In this document: one piece after another, positions 46,788 to 55,284 of the stretch
Layout of the letters: each line of letters starts with the position of its first letter
Position numbering within the stretch: position 1 is the stretch's first letter
Assembly (NCBI GenBank): GCA_003349885.1
Contig: QFXC01000007.1
Span: forward strand, 581,125 to 645,124
Direction: 5' to 3'
DNA length: 64,000 nt
DNA from: an endosymbiont of Galathealinum brachiosum
Lineage (GTDB): Bacteria; Pseudomonadota; Gammaproteobacteria; SZUA-229
Program-made: the position numbers and the translations under genes
The notes under the pieces: generated by a model
Told to the model about the DNA's origin: nothing
The model's input: the letters and a program-made list of their open reading frames with translations, nothing else
Database searches by the model: none

Positions 46788-47300
46788 ATGAGCGATCCAA
46801 AGCTGACTATCATCGCAACAAAAGGCACACTAGACTGGGCATACCCTCCATTCATTCTAGCAAGTACTGCTGCTGCTCTGGGCATGACAGTTTCTGTTTT
46901 TTACACTTTCTATGGCCTGAACCTACTTTTAAAAGACACTAGCTCTCTTAAAGTTACACCAACTGGCAACCCTTCTATGCCAATGAAAATGCCTATGGGT
47001 CCTAAATGGTTACGTAAGATTGATTTTGGCCCTAAAATCCCTAATGTTATGTGGAATGTTCCTTTTATGGACAGCATTGCAACTACACTAATGAAGAAAA
47101 CAATCTCTAACTGTGGTGTTGCATCTATTGCTGAACTACGTGAGTTATGTCAGGAAGCAGAAGTTAAATTCCTTGCTTGCCAGATGACTGTTGAATTATT
47201 TGGCTACGACACAGGCGTATTTATTGATGGCGTTGACTATGTAGGTGCTGCAACGTACTTCGAAGAGTCCTCAGACGCGACTCAATCTTTATTTATCTAG
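46788..47300 (+). CDS. DsrE2-type sulfur carrier protein
   Basis: A 170-residue DsrE/DsrF superfamily protein of the DsrE2 type. It starts with KLTIIATKGTLDWAYPPFILASTAAALG and has the long loop with GPKWLRKIDFGPKIPN. The conserved cysteine is in FLACQMTVELFGYD, equivalent to the CQMS motif of this family. A second cysteine lies in SNCGVAS. DsrE2 proteins are typically encoded with TusA and rhodanese in sulfur oxidisers, and a trafficking role is proposed. The hydrophobic N-terminal helix may associate with membrane. It is a single gene ending at a strong terminator. Confidence 0.85.
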   Translation: MSDPKLTIIATKGTLDWAYPPFILASTAAALGMTVSVFYTFYGLNLLLKDTSSLKVTPTGNPSMPMKMPMGPKWLRKIDFGPKIPNVMWNVPFMDSIATTLMKKTISNCGVASIAELRELCQEAEVKFLACQMTVELFGYDTGVFIDGVDYVGAATYFEESSDATQSLFI

Positions 47301-47345
47301 TTATTAATAGATAAATAAAACGGGTCGTTTTAACGAACCGTTCAA

Positions 47346-47380
47346 AAAACCACTTATACTAACGTGTAAGTGGTTTTTTT
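47346..47380 (+). terminator. DsrE2 intrinsic terminator
   Basis: AAAAAACCACTTA pairs with TAAGTGGTTTTTTT around a 10-nt loop. A weaker hairpin (ACGGgTCG with CGAaCCGT) precedes it at about 47319-47340. Confidence 0.88.
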
Positions 47381-47493
47381 ATTTACGGCTTTTAAATACA
47401 GATAAAAACAAAAGCTCATCACATATTTTTATTTAGAACAACTATTCAGCACTAATTCTCTTTACAATGGTCATATAATTTCACTTTAATTTG

Positions 47494-47499
47494 TATAAT
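47494..47499 (+). promoter_or_regulatory. Promoter -10 element abutting the protease start
   Basis: A perfect TATAAT ends seven bases before the ATG at 47506, which would place transcription start on the start codon itself. A second TATAAT lies at 47474-47479. Neither has a convincing -35, and no Shine-Dalgarno is present for the gene. Confidence 0.4.
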
Positions 47500-47505
47500 A
47501 CTCAA

Positions 47506-48939
47506 ATGTACATGAGAAAAACCCTAAGCTCTCTTATTTCAGTTCTATTATTAAGCCTTTCTGCACACAGCAAAGCAGAGTTACCTGTTTTAGGTGACCC
47601 CACTCAGCAGGAATTCACGCCTTATCGTGAACACCTCATGGGTGAACAGTTCTATCGCACTATAAAAGCCAGCGTACCTTTTGTTACTGATCTTGAAGTA
47701 AATGATTACATGACTAATCTGGGGCAAAAATTAATCTCTCACAGTAGCCAGCCAGATAAAAAAATACGTATTTTTGTCCTCAAGGTTGCGAACATTAATG
47801 CGTTTGCCGGCCCCGATGCAAACATGGGGTTTCACACTGGTTTAATTATTTCAGCCCAGAATGAAAGTGAACTGGCGGGTGTTATGGCTCACGAGATCTC
47901 ACATGTAACACAACGACATCTCGCACGCGCTATGACTGAATCAAATGTTAGCCCTGCAACCATGTTTGCTACGATTCTTGCCGGTATACTGGTTGCCTCG
48001 CAAAACCCCGAAGCAGGTGCTGCAATAATTTATGGTGGTTCTGCCGCTATGATGCAGTCACAGATAAACTTTACCCGAGCAAATGAACACGAAGCAGATC
48101 GAATTGGCATTGGCGTATTAAGAGATGCGGGCATTAACCCGGATGGAATGGCTGGATTTTTTGAAACGCTATTACAACAGTCTGAATCTAATAACATTAT
48201 TGCGAAAATGGAATACTTACGCACTCACCCACTGAGTACAACTCGTATTGCTGAAGCACGAAACCGTATTGCACCTGAAGATAGAAAACTACCTGACGAT
48301 AGCCTCAATTTTCAATTCGTGCGGGCACGTATTCTTGTAGAAATGAGCAAGTCAAAAAAACAGCTCGTCAAACAACTGGAAGGGCTTAGAACAGATAATA
48401 TAGATATCGTCTCACGATATACCCTTGGCCTGGCATACACTGAAAACAAGCAGGCAAATAAAGCCATTACTCTGTTAAAAAAATTAAGCCGAGAACAATC
48501 TCACCCATGGATTCAACTCGCTCTTTCAGACGCCTACCTCGAAGCAAACAATCAAAAAGCAGCACTAAAAATCTTAAAAAACCTGAATGTATTATTACCA
48601 GACTATTTACCCGTTTCCATTCGATACGCTAGAAGCCTGGTTGACGCCAAATTAAATGAACAGGCTATCATTACTCTTAATCTTCAACTACGCACACAAA
48701 AGCGTGCAATCGTTTATAACGAATTAGCCAAGGCTTATTTCTCTAAAGGACAAACTTCTTTAGCACTTGAAGCAACGAGTCACGAGTACGAACTAGAAGG
48801 TTATTTAAATCTGGCTATACAGCAAATCAATAACGCATTACAACAACCAGGATTAAATAATCTTACCATTCAAAGGCTTGAGTCAAGGAAGCAGGAATTG
48901 AGTTTAAAAATACGCAAGCAGAGAAAAGGCAAATATTAG
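47506..48939 (+). CDS. bepA: Periplasmic M48 metalloprotease with TPR domain (BepA-like)
   Basis: BepA (YfgC) is a periplasmic zinc protease and chaperone that helps LptD assemble and degrades stalled outer-membrane proteins. The protein has a signal peptide (MRKTLSSLISVLLLSLSAHSKA), the zinc motif MAHEISHVTQRH, the third ligand in NEHEADRIG, and LRTHPLSTTRI. TPR repeats cover about residues 300-460. ATGs at 47506 and 47512 are both possible; no ribosome-binding site precedes either, and a -10 sits directly upstream. The 477-residue length is normal. Confidence 0.9.
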   Translation: MYMRKTLSSLISVLLLSLSAHSKAELPVLGDPTQQEFTPYREHLMGEQFYRTIKASVPFVTDLEVNDYMTNLGQKLISHSSQPDKKIRIFVLKVANINAFAGPDANMGFHTGLIISAQNESELAGVMAHEISHVTQRHLARAMTESNVSPATMFATILAGILVASQNPEAGAAIIYGGSAAMMQSQINFTRANEHEADRIGIGVLRDAGINPDGMAGFFETLLQQSESNNIIAKMEYLRTHPLSTTRIAEARNRIAPEDRKLPDDSLNFQFVRARILVEMSKSKKQLVKQLEGLRTDNIDIVSRYTLGLAYTENKQANKAITLLKKLSREQSHPWIQLALSDAYLEANNQKAALKILKNLNVLLPDYLPVSIRYARSLVDAKLNEQAIITLNLQLRTQKRAIVYNELAKAYFSKGQTSLALEATSHEYELEGYLNLAIQQINNALQQPGLNNLTIQRLESRKQELSLKIRKQRKGKY

Positions 48940-49200
48940 AAACCTCTTATATTAGACATCCGTAACATATTGATAGACCTACATTTTTCTTGCTATCGAC
49001 GGTGTTTTCAGTAAGCTACCTGTTCTAGTCTAATTCATACTAATAATAAGTTAGCAAAAGATATTGATGAATGTTGAACTCATAAAAAAATTCACTTTTT
49101 GATCAATAATCTTCAGAAATAATGGAATAATTACAATCTGACTGCTATCTATAGACTGGATCCTTTTTTCCACGTTAATCAAAACACTGAGGAGTGAATT

Positions 49201-49587
49201 ATGCGGTACACCGCTAAGACCATTTCTACAGCAACATCTGTTGCTGCATTGCTGGGTACTCTAGCTTTCTCATTGCCGAGCATTTCCATTGCGGAAGATG
49301 CTTCGGTAATTGCTGAGGGTAAGAAACTTGCCTTCAACAAAAAGAAAGGTAATTGCCTTGCATGCCACGTTATAGAAGGTGGCAAACTACCTGGTAACAT
49401 CGGTCCGGCTTTGTCTATCCCTGGGGTGGCAATGAAAGACAGGTTCCCTGATAAGAGCAAGTTACGTGCACAGATATACGATGCACGAACTATGAACCCC
49501 AACACTATTATGATTCCTTTCGGAGCTCACGAAGTTATGACTGATTCAGAAATAGACAAAGTTGTTGAGTTTATATACTCACTATAA
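49201..49587 (+). CDS. soxX: Sulfur-oxidation cytochrome c SoxX
   Basis: SoxX is the small monohaem subunit of the SoxXA cytochrome, which oxidatively couples thiosulfate to the SoxY cysteine in the periplasm. The 128-residue protein has a signal peptide to about residue 31 and CLACH (residues 52-56) as the haem site, with Met of GVAMKDRFP as likely distal ligand. GPALSIPGV and MIPFG..VMTDSEIDKVVEFIYSL match the family. GAGGAG lies just before the ATG. It leads the soxX-soxY-soxZ-soxA operon. Confidence 0.93.
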   Translation: MRYTAKTISTATSVAALLGTLAFSLPSISIAEDASVIAEGKKLAFNKKKGNCLACHVIEGGKLPGNIGPALSIPGVAMKDRFPDKSKLRAQIYDARTMNPNTIMIPFGAHEVMTDSEIDKVVEFIYSL

Positions 49588-49604
49588 AATTTAAGGTAGA
49601 AACA

Positions 49605-50075
49605 ATGAACACTAAACGTAGATCTTTTATAAAGAACTCTGCAGCTGCAGGCGCATTTGGCGTTGCTGTAAGCGCAGGTCTTATTACTCCTCGTGCTGTT
49701 ATGGCCGCATGGCCTAAAGCAGCATTTGCAGCAACTGATGTTGATGCCGCTATTAAAGATGCTCTCGGTAGCAGCGCTACAACTGAAAGCTCGGACATTG
49801 CTTTAAAGGCACCTGAGATTGCAGAAAATGGTGCAGTAGTACCTATTACTGTAACAAGCAAGATTGCAGGCACTGAATCAATCAGTCTGCTTATTTCTAA
49901 GAACCCCACTCCTTTAACTGCCACATTCAAAATGGGCAAAGGTGCAACAGGTTTTGTTTCAACTCGTGTAAAAATGAGTAAAACATCTGATCTGATAGTT
50001 GTTGTTAAAGCAAACGGCAAACTATATAGCGCTAAAAAAGAAGTTAAAGTTACTATCGGCGGCTGCGGCGGCTAA
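49605..50075 (+). CDS. soxY: Thiosulfate carrier protein SoxY
   Basis: SoxY carries sulfur intermediates covalently on a C-terminal cysteine while the other Sox enzymes act on them. The 156-residue protein has a twin-arginine signal (TKRRSFIKNSAAAGAFG), so SoxYZ is probably exported folded through Tat. It ends in the swinging arm GGCGG, with the carrier Cys two residues from the C-terminus, the exact family hallmark. It is 17 bp after soxX and 32 bp before soxZ. Confidence 0.95.
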   Translation: MNTKRRSFIKNSAAAGAFGVAVSAGLITPRAVMAAWPKAAFAATDVDAAIKDALGSSATTESSDIALKAPEIAENGAVVPITVTSKIAGTESISLLISKNPTPLTATFKMGKGATGFVSTRVKMSKTSDLIVVVKANGKLYSAKKEVKVTIGGCGG

Positions 50076-50107
50076 TCCCTGTTGGGAATACTTAGAGGAA
50101 TAATATA

Positions 50108-50422
50108 ATGGCAAAATCAATTAAAGTACGCGCTAAGGTTAAAGATGGCCAAACAGTTGTTAAAGCACTGATCAGTCACGCTATGGAAACCGGCTTACGT
50201 AAAAACAAAAAAACGGGAAAGAAATTTCCTGCTCACTACATTCAGGAAGTTACATGTAGCCACAATGGCAACACTGTACTGTCTGCTGACTGGGGTACTG
50301 CTATCTCTAAAAACCCATACCTGTCATTCAAATTTGAAGGCGCTAAATCTGGCGACACTTTGAAAATGAGCTGGGTGGACAATAAAGGCGAAAGCGATTC
50401 AGTAGAAGCTAAAATTAAATAG
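50108..50422 (+). CDS. soxZ: Thiosulfate carrier partner SoxZ
   Basis: SoxZ is the immunoglobulin-like partner of SoxY. It has no export signal of its own and is thought to travel with SoxY through Tat. The 104 residues match in IKVRAKVKDGQTVVKALISHAMETGLR, PAHYIQEVTC and SWVDNKGES. A Shine-Dalgarno (AGAGGAAT) precedes the ATG. Confidence 0.95.
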   Translation: MAKSIKVRAKVKDGQTVVKALISHAMETGLRKNKKTGKKFPAHYIQEVTCSHNGNTVLSADWGTAISKNPYLSFKFEGAKSGDTLKMSWVDNKGESDSVEAKIK

Positions 50423-50480
50423 ATTTTGTAACTATTTAATTTTGAATCTAAACCTCAGAAAAAACAATAAGGTAAAAATT

Positions 50481-51338
50481 ATGAAAAAAGTTGCAGTTAT
50501 TGTCTCTGCGCTTTGCATGCTAATTGCCCCTCTTGCTGGTATAGCTGCAAATCCGGATCAGGACCTGAAAGATTTCAGAAGTCACTTTACTGAAACATTT
50601 CCATCTGTTCCATTACAGGACTTCACTAATGGTGTTTATTCAGTAGATAAAGCATCACGTGAACAATGGGAAGCTTTTGAAGATTTCCCTGCATACGAAA
50701 TCTTTGTTGATAAAGGTGAAGAAGTTTTCAACAAAGCATTTAAAAATGGCAAAACCTACTCTAGCTGTTTTCCAAAAGCTAAAAAAGGTATGACTCATAA
50801 CTACCCATATTTCGATAAGAAACGTGGTGAAATTATTACAGTCGAGCTAGCCATTAACGAATGTCGTAAAAAGAATGGTGAAAAGCCACTGAAATATAAA
50901 AAAGGAAAAATGGCACACTTGTCGGCTTACCTTTCTTATCAGTCACGTGGAAATAAAGGCAATGTAAAAATTGTTGATACACCAGAGTCAATGGCAATAT
51001 ATGAACGCGGTAAGAAGCATTTTTATGCTAAACGTGGTCAATTAAATATGTCATGTGCTGACTGTCATTACTACAATGCGGGCAAAAAGATTCGTGCTGA
51101 CATTTTAAGCCCTGCTTTAGGTCACACATCAGGCTTCCCTGTTTATCGCAACAAGTGGTCACTAGTAAGCGCTTCGGGTGATGGCATGGGTACATTACAT
51201 CGCCGTTATGGCGGCTGTAACAAGCAGGTACGTGCTAAGCCATTTAAGGCGCAAAGCAAAGAGTATCGTTCTCTTGAGTATTTCCATACTTTCATGAGCA
51301 ATGGTTTAACTCTAAACGGACCAAGTATACGTAAATAA
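50481..51338 (+). CDS. soxA: Sulfur-oxidation cytochrome c SoxA, monohaem type
   Basis: SoxA is the catalytic subunit of SoxXA. The ATG at 50481 starts a signal peptide (MKKVAVIVSALCMLIAPLAGIAA) and has AAGGT upstream, giving 285 residues. Only one haem motif exists, CADCH at 192-196. The N-terminal haem site of dihaem SoxA is absent; Cys96 and Cys128 remain and may form a disulfide. The active-site ligand Cys246 lies in RRYGGCNKQVRA, the cysteine persulfide position of the family. It ends the operon. soxB and soxCD are not nearby. Confidence 0.94.
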   Translation: MKKVAVIVSALCMLIAPLAGIAANPDQDLKDFRSHFTETFPSVPLQDFTNGVYSVDKASREQWEAFEDFPAYEIFVDKGEEVFNKAFKNGKTYSSCFPKAKKGMTHNYPYFDKKRGEIITVELAINECRKKNGEKPLKYKKGKMAHLSAYLSYQSRGNKGNVKIVDTPESMAIYERGKKHFYAKRGQLNMSCADCHYYNAGKKIRADILSPALGHTSGFPVYRNKWSLVSASGDGMGTLHRRYGGCNKQVRAKPFKAQSKEYRSLEYFHTFMSNGLTLNGPSIRK

Positions 51339-51358
51339 CTATTCAGTTCGTATAACTT

Positions 51359-51394
51359 TAAAAAAGCCTGACTCTTTTTGAGTTGGGTTTTTTT
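51359..51394 (+). terminator. sox operon terminator
   Basis: AAAAAAGCCtGACTC pairs with GAGTtGGGTTTTTTT (with wobbles) around a T5 loop, followed by T-rich sequence, right after soxA. Confidence 0.85.
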
Positions 51395-51522
51395 ATGCCT
51401 GGAGTAATTTTAATTCAACTGATAAGACAACAATTAACTCCATACAACTTAGTTGTTTAATTTGGAAACAGAGCCCTGTCATACTCAATTAAGAACTGCA
51501 TTAACCGTATGGCATTACGTGC

Positions 51523-51559
51523 ATAAAAAAGCCCGACTCCATAAGAGACGGGCTTTTTT
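51523..51559. terminator. Terminator of the 67-residue membrane protein gene
   Basis: AAAAAAGCCCG..CGGGCTTTTTT with an inner CTC/GAG pair. It lies downstream of the small minus-strand gene, which supports that gene being real. Confidence 0.85.
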
Positions 51560-51596
51560 ATATTCTTTTTCAGGGGGGTGTAACTGTAGTTACATA

Positions 51597-51800
51597 TTAA
51601 TAATCTAAATTTCGTTTATACAACTTATAAGCAATAAAAGGCGATACCAGAATTAAGCTAAAACTTAATAACCTGCCTAATAAACTAATATCAGCTGGCA
51701 TAACATCCCATAAATTATTTAATACGAACACATAGACACACAATGCAATTACATTGGCTACAATAACGTTTATCATTTGATCTTCCTTTAACTTTTCCAT
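51597..51800 (-). CDS. Small two-helix membrane protein of unknown function
   Basis: A 67-residue protein with two membrane helices (residues ~10-28, VIVANVIALCVYVFVLNN, and ~40-58, LLGRLLSFSLILVSPFIAY) and a basic tail (KLYKRNLDY). I do not recognise it. The ATG at 51800 has AGGTAGG upstream; an internal ATG at codon 9 also has a good site (AAAGGAAG). A near-consensus promoter, a 154-nt structured leader and a dedicated terminator show an independently regulated gene. Membrane stress or transport accessory roles are only guesses. Confidence 0.75.
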   Translation of the reverse strand: MEKLKEDQMINVIVANVIALCVYVFVLNNLWDVMPADISLLGRLLSFSLILVSPFIAYKLYKRNLDY

Positions 51801-51815
51801 TTAAAATACCTACCT

Positions 51816-51880
51816 TTAAGTGTCAACGATTACAAAAATGTAATACTTAATTCCCCTGAAATATCAGGGAAGACACTTAA
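51816..51880 (-). ncRNA. Candidate structured 5' leader, three-way junction
   Basis: On the minus strand, TTAAGTGTC (51880-51872) pairs perfectly with GACACTTAA (51824-51816), closing two internal hairpins: TTCCCTGA-TATT-TCAgGGGAA (51871-51851) and ATTACA-TTTT-TGTAAT (about 51843-51828). The 3' strand of the closing stem ends directly at the AGGTAGG ribosome-binding site. This geometry resembles riboswitch aptamers, but I do not recognise a known class. The upstream leader also has two mutually exclusive hairpins sharing CCTGT. Confidence 0.5.
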
Positions 51881-51960
51881 CTAAGCGTCATAATGCCGTA
51901 GACTATCCTGTTATTGTTACAGGTTTATGAAACTGTCCCGGATTTATAACACTATCTAAA

Positions 51961-51989
51961 GTTATAACTGATAATGTTATCCTTGTCAT
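51961..51989 (-). promoter_or_regulatory. Promoter of the 67-residue membrane protein gene
   Basis: On the minus strand ATGACA (51989-51984), a 17-bp spacer and TATAAC (51966-51961), each one mismatch from consensus. The predicted start near 51954 gives a 154-nt leader. Confidence 0.6.
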
Positions 51990-52017
51990 TAAAGAAATAA
52001 GTTATATCTTTAAAAAC

Positions 52018-52049
52018 GACAAAGACCTGACTATCGCCAGGTCTTTGTT
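52018..52049 (-). terminator. tRNA-Lys terminator
   Basis: AAAGACCTG/CAGGTCTTT stem with an 8-nt loop downstream of the tRNA. The minus strand continues into GTCGTTTTT. Confidence 0.7.
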
Positions 52050-52055
52050 TTTATA

Positions 52056-52131
52056 TGGTGGGCCGTCCGCGACTCGAACGCGGGACCAATGGATTAAAAG
52101 TCCACTGCTCTACCAACTGAGCTAACGGCCC
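52056..52131 (-). tRNA. tRNA-Lys (UUU)
   Basis: A 76-nt cloverleaf on the minus strand: acceptor GGGCCGT/ACGGCCC, D-loop AGTTGGTAGA, anticodon loop CTTTTAA (anticodon TTT), T-arm CCGCG-TTCGAGT-CGCGG, and an encoded CCA tail at 52056-52058. It decodes AAA and AAG lysine codons. It stands between queC and the small membrane protein gene. Confidence 0.97.
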
Positions 52132-52242
52132 ATATTCTTTATTCAACTATCTATCCTGTTAAGCATTTGCCTCTTCAGGAAGGCGCGTATATTACCTCAA
52201 TCACCCAAAATTACAAGTCAAAAAAACGCATTTATTTCAGCA

Positions 52243-52932
52243 TTATAAATATAAGGTCGGATCAGCCACTCCAGCATCCTCAAACCCTTTACGCCTCAAC
52301 TGACAGGAATCGCATACGCCACAGGCTTTACCCTGCTCATTAGCGGCATAACAGGAAACAGTTAACGAATAATCAACCTGAAGCTTTATACCCGTCTGAA
52401 TAATTTGAGCTTTTGTCATATCAATTAACGGGGTATGTATTTTAAGATGGTGACCTTCTACACCCACTTTAGTCGCCAGATTTGCCATTGTTTCGTAAGA
52501 TTGTATAAATTCGGGACGACAATCAGGATAACCTGAATAATCAACCGCATTTACACCAATGAATATATCGTCTGCCTGTAAAACTTCTGCCCATGCTAAA
52601 GCCATTGATAAAAAAATTGTATTTCTAGCCGGCACATAAGTTACTGGAATACCTTCGGCACCCTCTTGTTGAGCTGCTGGCACATCGATATCATCATCAG
52701 TTAGTGCAGATCCCCCAAAAACATTTAAATCAAGGTGAAGCGTTTGCTGTTGCTCAGCACCCAGTAGTTGCGCAATTTTTTTAGCGGCCTCAAGTTCAGC
52801 CCGGTGTTTTTGCCCATAGTCAAAACTCAGGGCATAACACTCATAACCATCCGCTTTAGCCATAGCCAATACCGTAGCCGAGTCCAGACCACCGGATACA
52901 AGTAATACTGCTTTTTTCTTTACCTTACTCAT
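52243..52932 (-). CDS. queC: 7-cyano-7-deazaguanine synthase
   Basis: QueC converts 7-carboxy-7-deazaguanine to preQ0 with ATP and ammonia in queuosine synthesis. The 229-residue protein has the PP-loop [13 protein letters not shown], the [11 protein letters not shown] segment, and a C-terminal zinc site with [20 protein letters not shown] (four Cys). It follows queE by 7 bp. The two act consecutively. Confidence 0.96.
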   Translation of the reverse strand: MSKVKKKAVLLVSGGLDSATVLAMAKADGYECYALSFDYGQKHRAELEAAKKIAQLLGAEQQQTLHLDLNVFGGSALTDDDIDVPAAQQEGAEGIPVTYVPARNTIFLSMALAWAEVLQADDIFIGVNAVDYSGYPDCRPEFIQSYETMANLATKVGVEGHHLKIHTPLIDMTKAQIIQTGIKLQVDYSLTVSCYAANEQGKACGVCDSCQLRRKGFEDAGVADPTLYL

Positions 52933-52939
52933 AAAGACT

Positions 52940-53605
52940 TCATCTACCTGGTTCGTTATCCCAAAGGAATTTATGCAATTGAAACTGAAATCTCACATTT
53001 AACTGATCACTTATTATCCAGTCTGCAAGATCTGCCGGTACCACGCCATCATGTACCGGTGAAAACAGAATCTGCGCTTTCTCAGACAATTTATATTTAT
53101 TTATAACCTCTTTGGACCATTCGTAGTCTTCTCGATCACACAATACAAACTTAACTTCATCTTTTTGCGTCAGGTGCTGAATATTTTCATATCTGTTTTT
53201 TGATTCTTCACCTGAACCCGGTGTTTTAATATCCATAACCTTAACGACTCTGGAGTCTACCGATGATATATCTATAGAGCCTGATGTTTCTATGGATACC
53301 TGATAACCCTCATCACACAACTGTTTAAGCAAATCACCACTACAGCGTTGTGCTAATGGCTCTCCACCGGTTACACAAACAGTAGTCGTTTTATACTGTT
53401 TGATTTGCCGCACAATTTCAGATATCTGCATCCACTCACCACCACTAAAGGCATAAGCAGTATCACAATAACCACAACGTAGAGGACAGCCTGTCAGGCG
53501 TATAAAGACCGTTGGCAAGCCAACAAATGAGGACTCACCCTGAAGGGAATAAAATATTTCAGTAATGCGTAAACGTGACTCTACAGCTTGTGTATCAGAT
53601 GACAT
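52940..53605 (-). CDS. queE: 7-carboxy-7-deazaguanine synthase
   Basis: QueE is a radical SAM enzyme that contracts 6-carboxytetrahydropterin to 7-carboxy-7-deazaguanine. The 221 residues show [21 protein letters not shown] and the cluster-binding CPLRCGYC, the CxxxCxxC form. TGGEPLAQ is the SAM-binding GGE motif. It lies between cpoB and queC, the order common in gammaproteobacteria after the tol-pal genes. Confidence 0.95.
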   Translation of the reverse strand: MSSDTQAVESRLRITEIFYSLQGESSFVGLPTVFIRLTGCPLRCGYCDTAYAFSGGEWMQISEIVRQIKQYKTTTVCVTGGEPLAQRCSGDLLKQLCDEGYQVSIETSGSIDISSVDSRVVKVMDIKTPGSGEESKNRYENIQHLTQKDEVKFVLCDREDYEWSKEVINKYKLSEKAQILFSPVHDGVVPADLADWIISDQLNVRFQFQLHKFLWDNEPGR

Positions 53606-53634
53606 TTTAATCAGAATACCTCAGAGTCTTCTTA

Positions 53635-54468
53635 TTAATGACCTTCACGCTTCATTCGCTGTAGACGTTCTTTGGCTTTACGGGTTACCGTAGTACCAGG
53701 ATATTTATTAATAACAGCCCCAAGAGCCGTTTTAGCCGATGCCCAATCCTGCATTTCATAATAGGTATAACCTATTTTCAGCATGGCTCCTTCAGCTTTA
53801 TTGCTTTGCGGATACTGACTAACCACTTTTTGAAACTCACTCAAAGCTGTTTTGTAATCACGGCTAACCGAATAAGCTTCGCCTAACCAGTACTGTGCAT
53901 TAGCACCGTATACACTTTCAGGATAAGTCTGCTGGAAGCTGTTAAACGCCATAATTGCCTGCTGATATTTACCCTCTTTTAACGTATTAAAAGCCTGAGT
54001 GTAAGCTGACTTACCGTTTTTATCTCCGACTACCGGCGCAGCAATCACAGCAGGTGTATTACTGACAACAGTCGCTGAACCAGGCGGTGGAACCGAAGAA
54101 GCGCCAGAAACAGCCGGAGCAACTCCCGAAGATGCCCCTGATGAAGCCGAGACCCCTCCACCCTTAATTTCCAGATCATTCAGGCGACGATCCATATCCT
54201 GATATAAGTTGCGTTGACGTTGCTTAATCAGACCTAATTGATGTTCCTGAGCTTCAAGCAGCTCTCGTAAAGCAGTCAACTCATGCTGAATCTGCTCCAT
54301 TTGTCGCGTTTGCTCTACAAGAACCTGATTTTGCAGCAGGTTTTCCAGACGACCCAGTCGCTGCTCAACACTCAAACCATTCTCAGCGAATACACCAGGA
54401 GCTGAAGTTGTTAACAAGATAGAAATAAACAGAGGTTTTACGAGGTGTCTTACCGTATTTGATGACAT
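53635..54468 (-). CDS. cpoB: Cell division coordinator CpoB (YbgF)
   Basis: CpoB links Tol-Pal constriction with PBP1B peptidoglycan synthesis at the septum. The 277-residue periplasmic protein has a signal peptide ending near VFA, a coiled coil (about residues 33-100, VEQRLGRLENLLQNQ onward) that trimerises, a Ser/Gly/Ala-rich linker, and three TPR units from about residue 155 (AYTQAFNTLKEGKYQQAIMAF). It follows pal, as in E. coli. Confidence 0.94.
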   Translation of the reverse strand: MSSNTVRHLVKPLFISILLTTSAPGVFAENGLSVEQRLGRLENLLQNQVLVEQTRQMEQIQHELTALRELLEAQEHQLGLIKQRQRNLYQDMDRRLNDLEIKGGGVSASSGASSGVAPAVSGASSVPPPGSATVVSNTPAVIAAPVVGDKNGKSAYTQAFNTLKEGKYQQAIMAFNSFQQTYPESVYGANAQYWLGEAYSVSRDYKTALSEFQKVVSQYPQSNKAEGAMLKIGYTYYEMQDWASAKTALGAVINKYPGTTVTRKAKERLQRMKREGH

Positions 54469-54634
54469 AAAAAGAGCCTACTGGCATATTAACCGTATTA
54501 AATATATACCGATCTGATGATAAACAACTGACCGCCACACCATACAAATAAACCAGCCCCATTGTTACAACAGTCTATAACAGCAGGATTAGCCTCTAAT
54601 ACGGTGCCACAATCATACATTTTCTGGCTGTATC

Positions 54635-55210
54635 TTATCGCGCTTCGTAAACGAGTTCTACTCGTCTATTAAGGCGCCATGCTTCATCATCATGACCTAA
54701 AGCAACCGGTTTTTCTTCACCATAACTAATAACAGAGACCTGATCAGCATTCACACCCTGAAATAAAACCAGACGGCGTACTGACTGCGCACGACGATTT
54801 GCCAGTGCCACATTATACTCACGGCTTCCTCTTTCATCAGCATGGCCTTCAAGGCGTACACTCATATCAGGGTTAGATGCCAGGTATTTACCATGATGAG
54901 TTATCAGCTCCTGATAATCAGGGCTGATCTGGTCGCTGTCATAATTAAAATAGATCACCTTTTCCGCCAGCACATTATTCGCATCATTAATCGCGGCTTT
55001 ATCATAAGAAACGGTGGCGCCATTAAGAGCGGTACCATTCGCTGATCCGTCACCATTCAGCCCCCCTGTCTTTGCCCCATCTGCATTTGTCTGATTAGAA
55101 CCCTGATTACTTCCATCAGTTGATGAATCGTCATCTTTTACGTTATCAGGTGTACATGCTGCTAATAAACCCGCTAACATCAGTGCTGAAACTAATTTTG
55201 TAAATTTCAT
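54635..55210 (-). CDS. pal: Peptidoglycan-associated lipoprotein Pal
   Basis: Pal anchors the outer membrane to peptidoglycan and is retrieved to division sites by the Tol machine. The 191-residue lipoprotein has the lipobox LLAAC (Cys19), a long Asp/Asn/Gly/Ser linker, and an OmpA-like domain with FNYDSDQI, LEGHADERGSREYNVALANRRA and the peptidoglycan-binding Asp and Arg. It lies 74 bp after tolB. Confidence 0.96.
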   Translation of the reverse strand: MKFTKLVSALMLAGLLAACTPDNVKDDDSSTDGSNQGSNQTNADGAKTGGLNGDGSANGTALNGATVSYDKAAINDANNVLAEKVIYFNYDSDQISPDYQELITHHGKYLASNPDMSVRLEGHADERGSREYNVALANRRAQSVRRLVLFQGVNADQVSVISYGEEKPVALGHDDEAWRLNRRVELVYEAR

Positions 55211-55284
55211 AATTGCCCCATATTTAATTAATTAAATCTCTTTGTAAAACACCACCCCTGATAACTAAGGATGACTATAATTCG

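Noticed and set aside
50760..50790. Second haem site in SoxA near Cys96
   Set aside because: The sequence is SSCFPKAKK without CxxCH, so this SoxA is the monohaem type.
52140..52242. preQ1-type riboswitch near queC/queE
   Set aside because: The queE upstream region is only about 30 bp and holds no aptamer-like sequence; the gap below queC is downstream of the genes.
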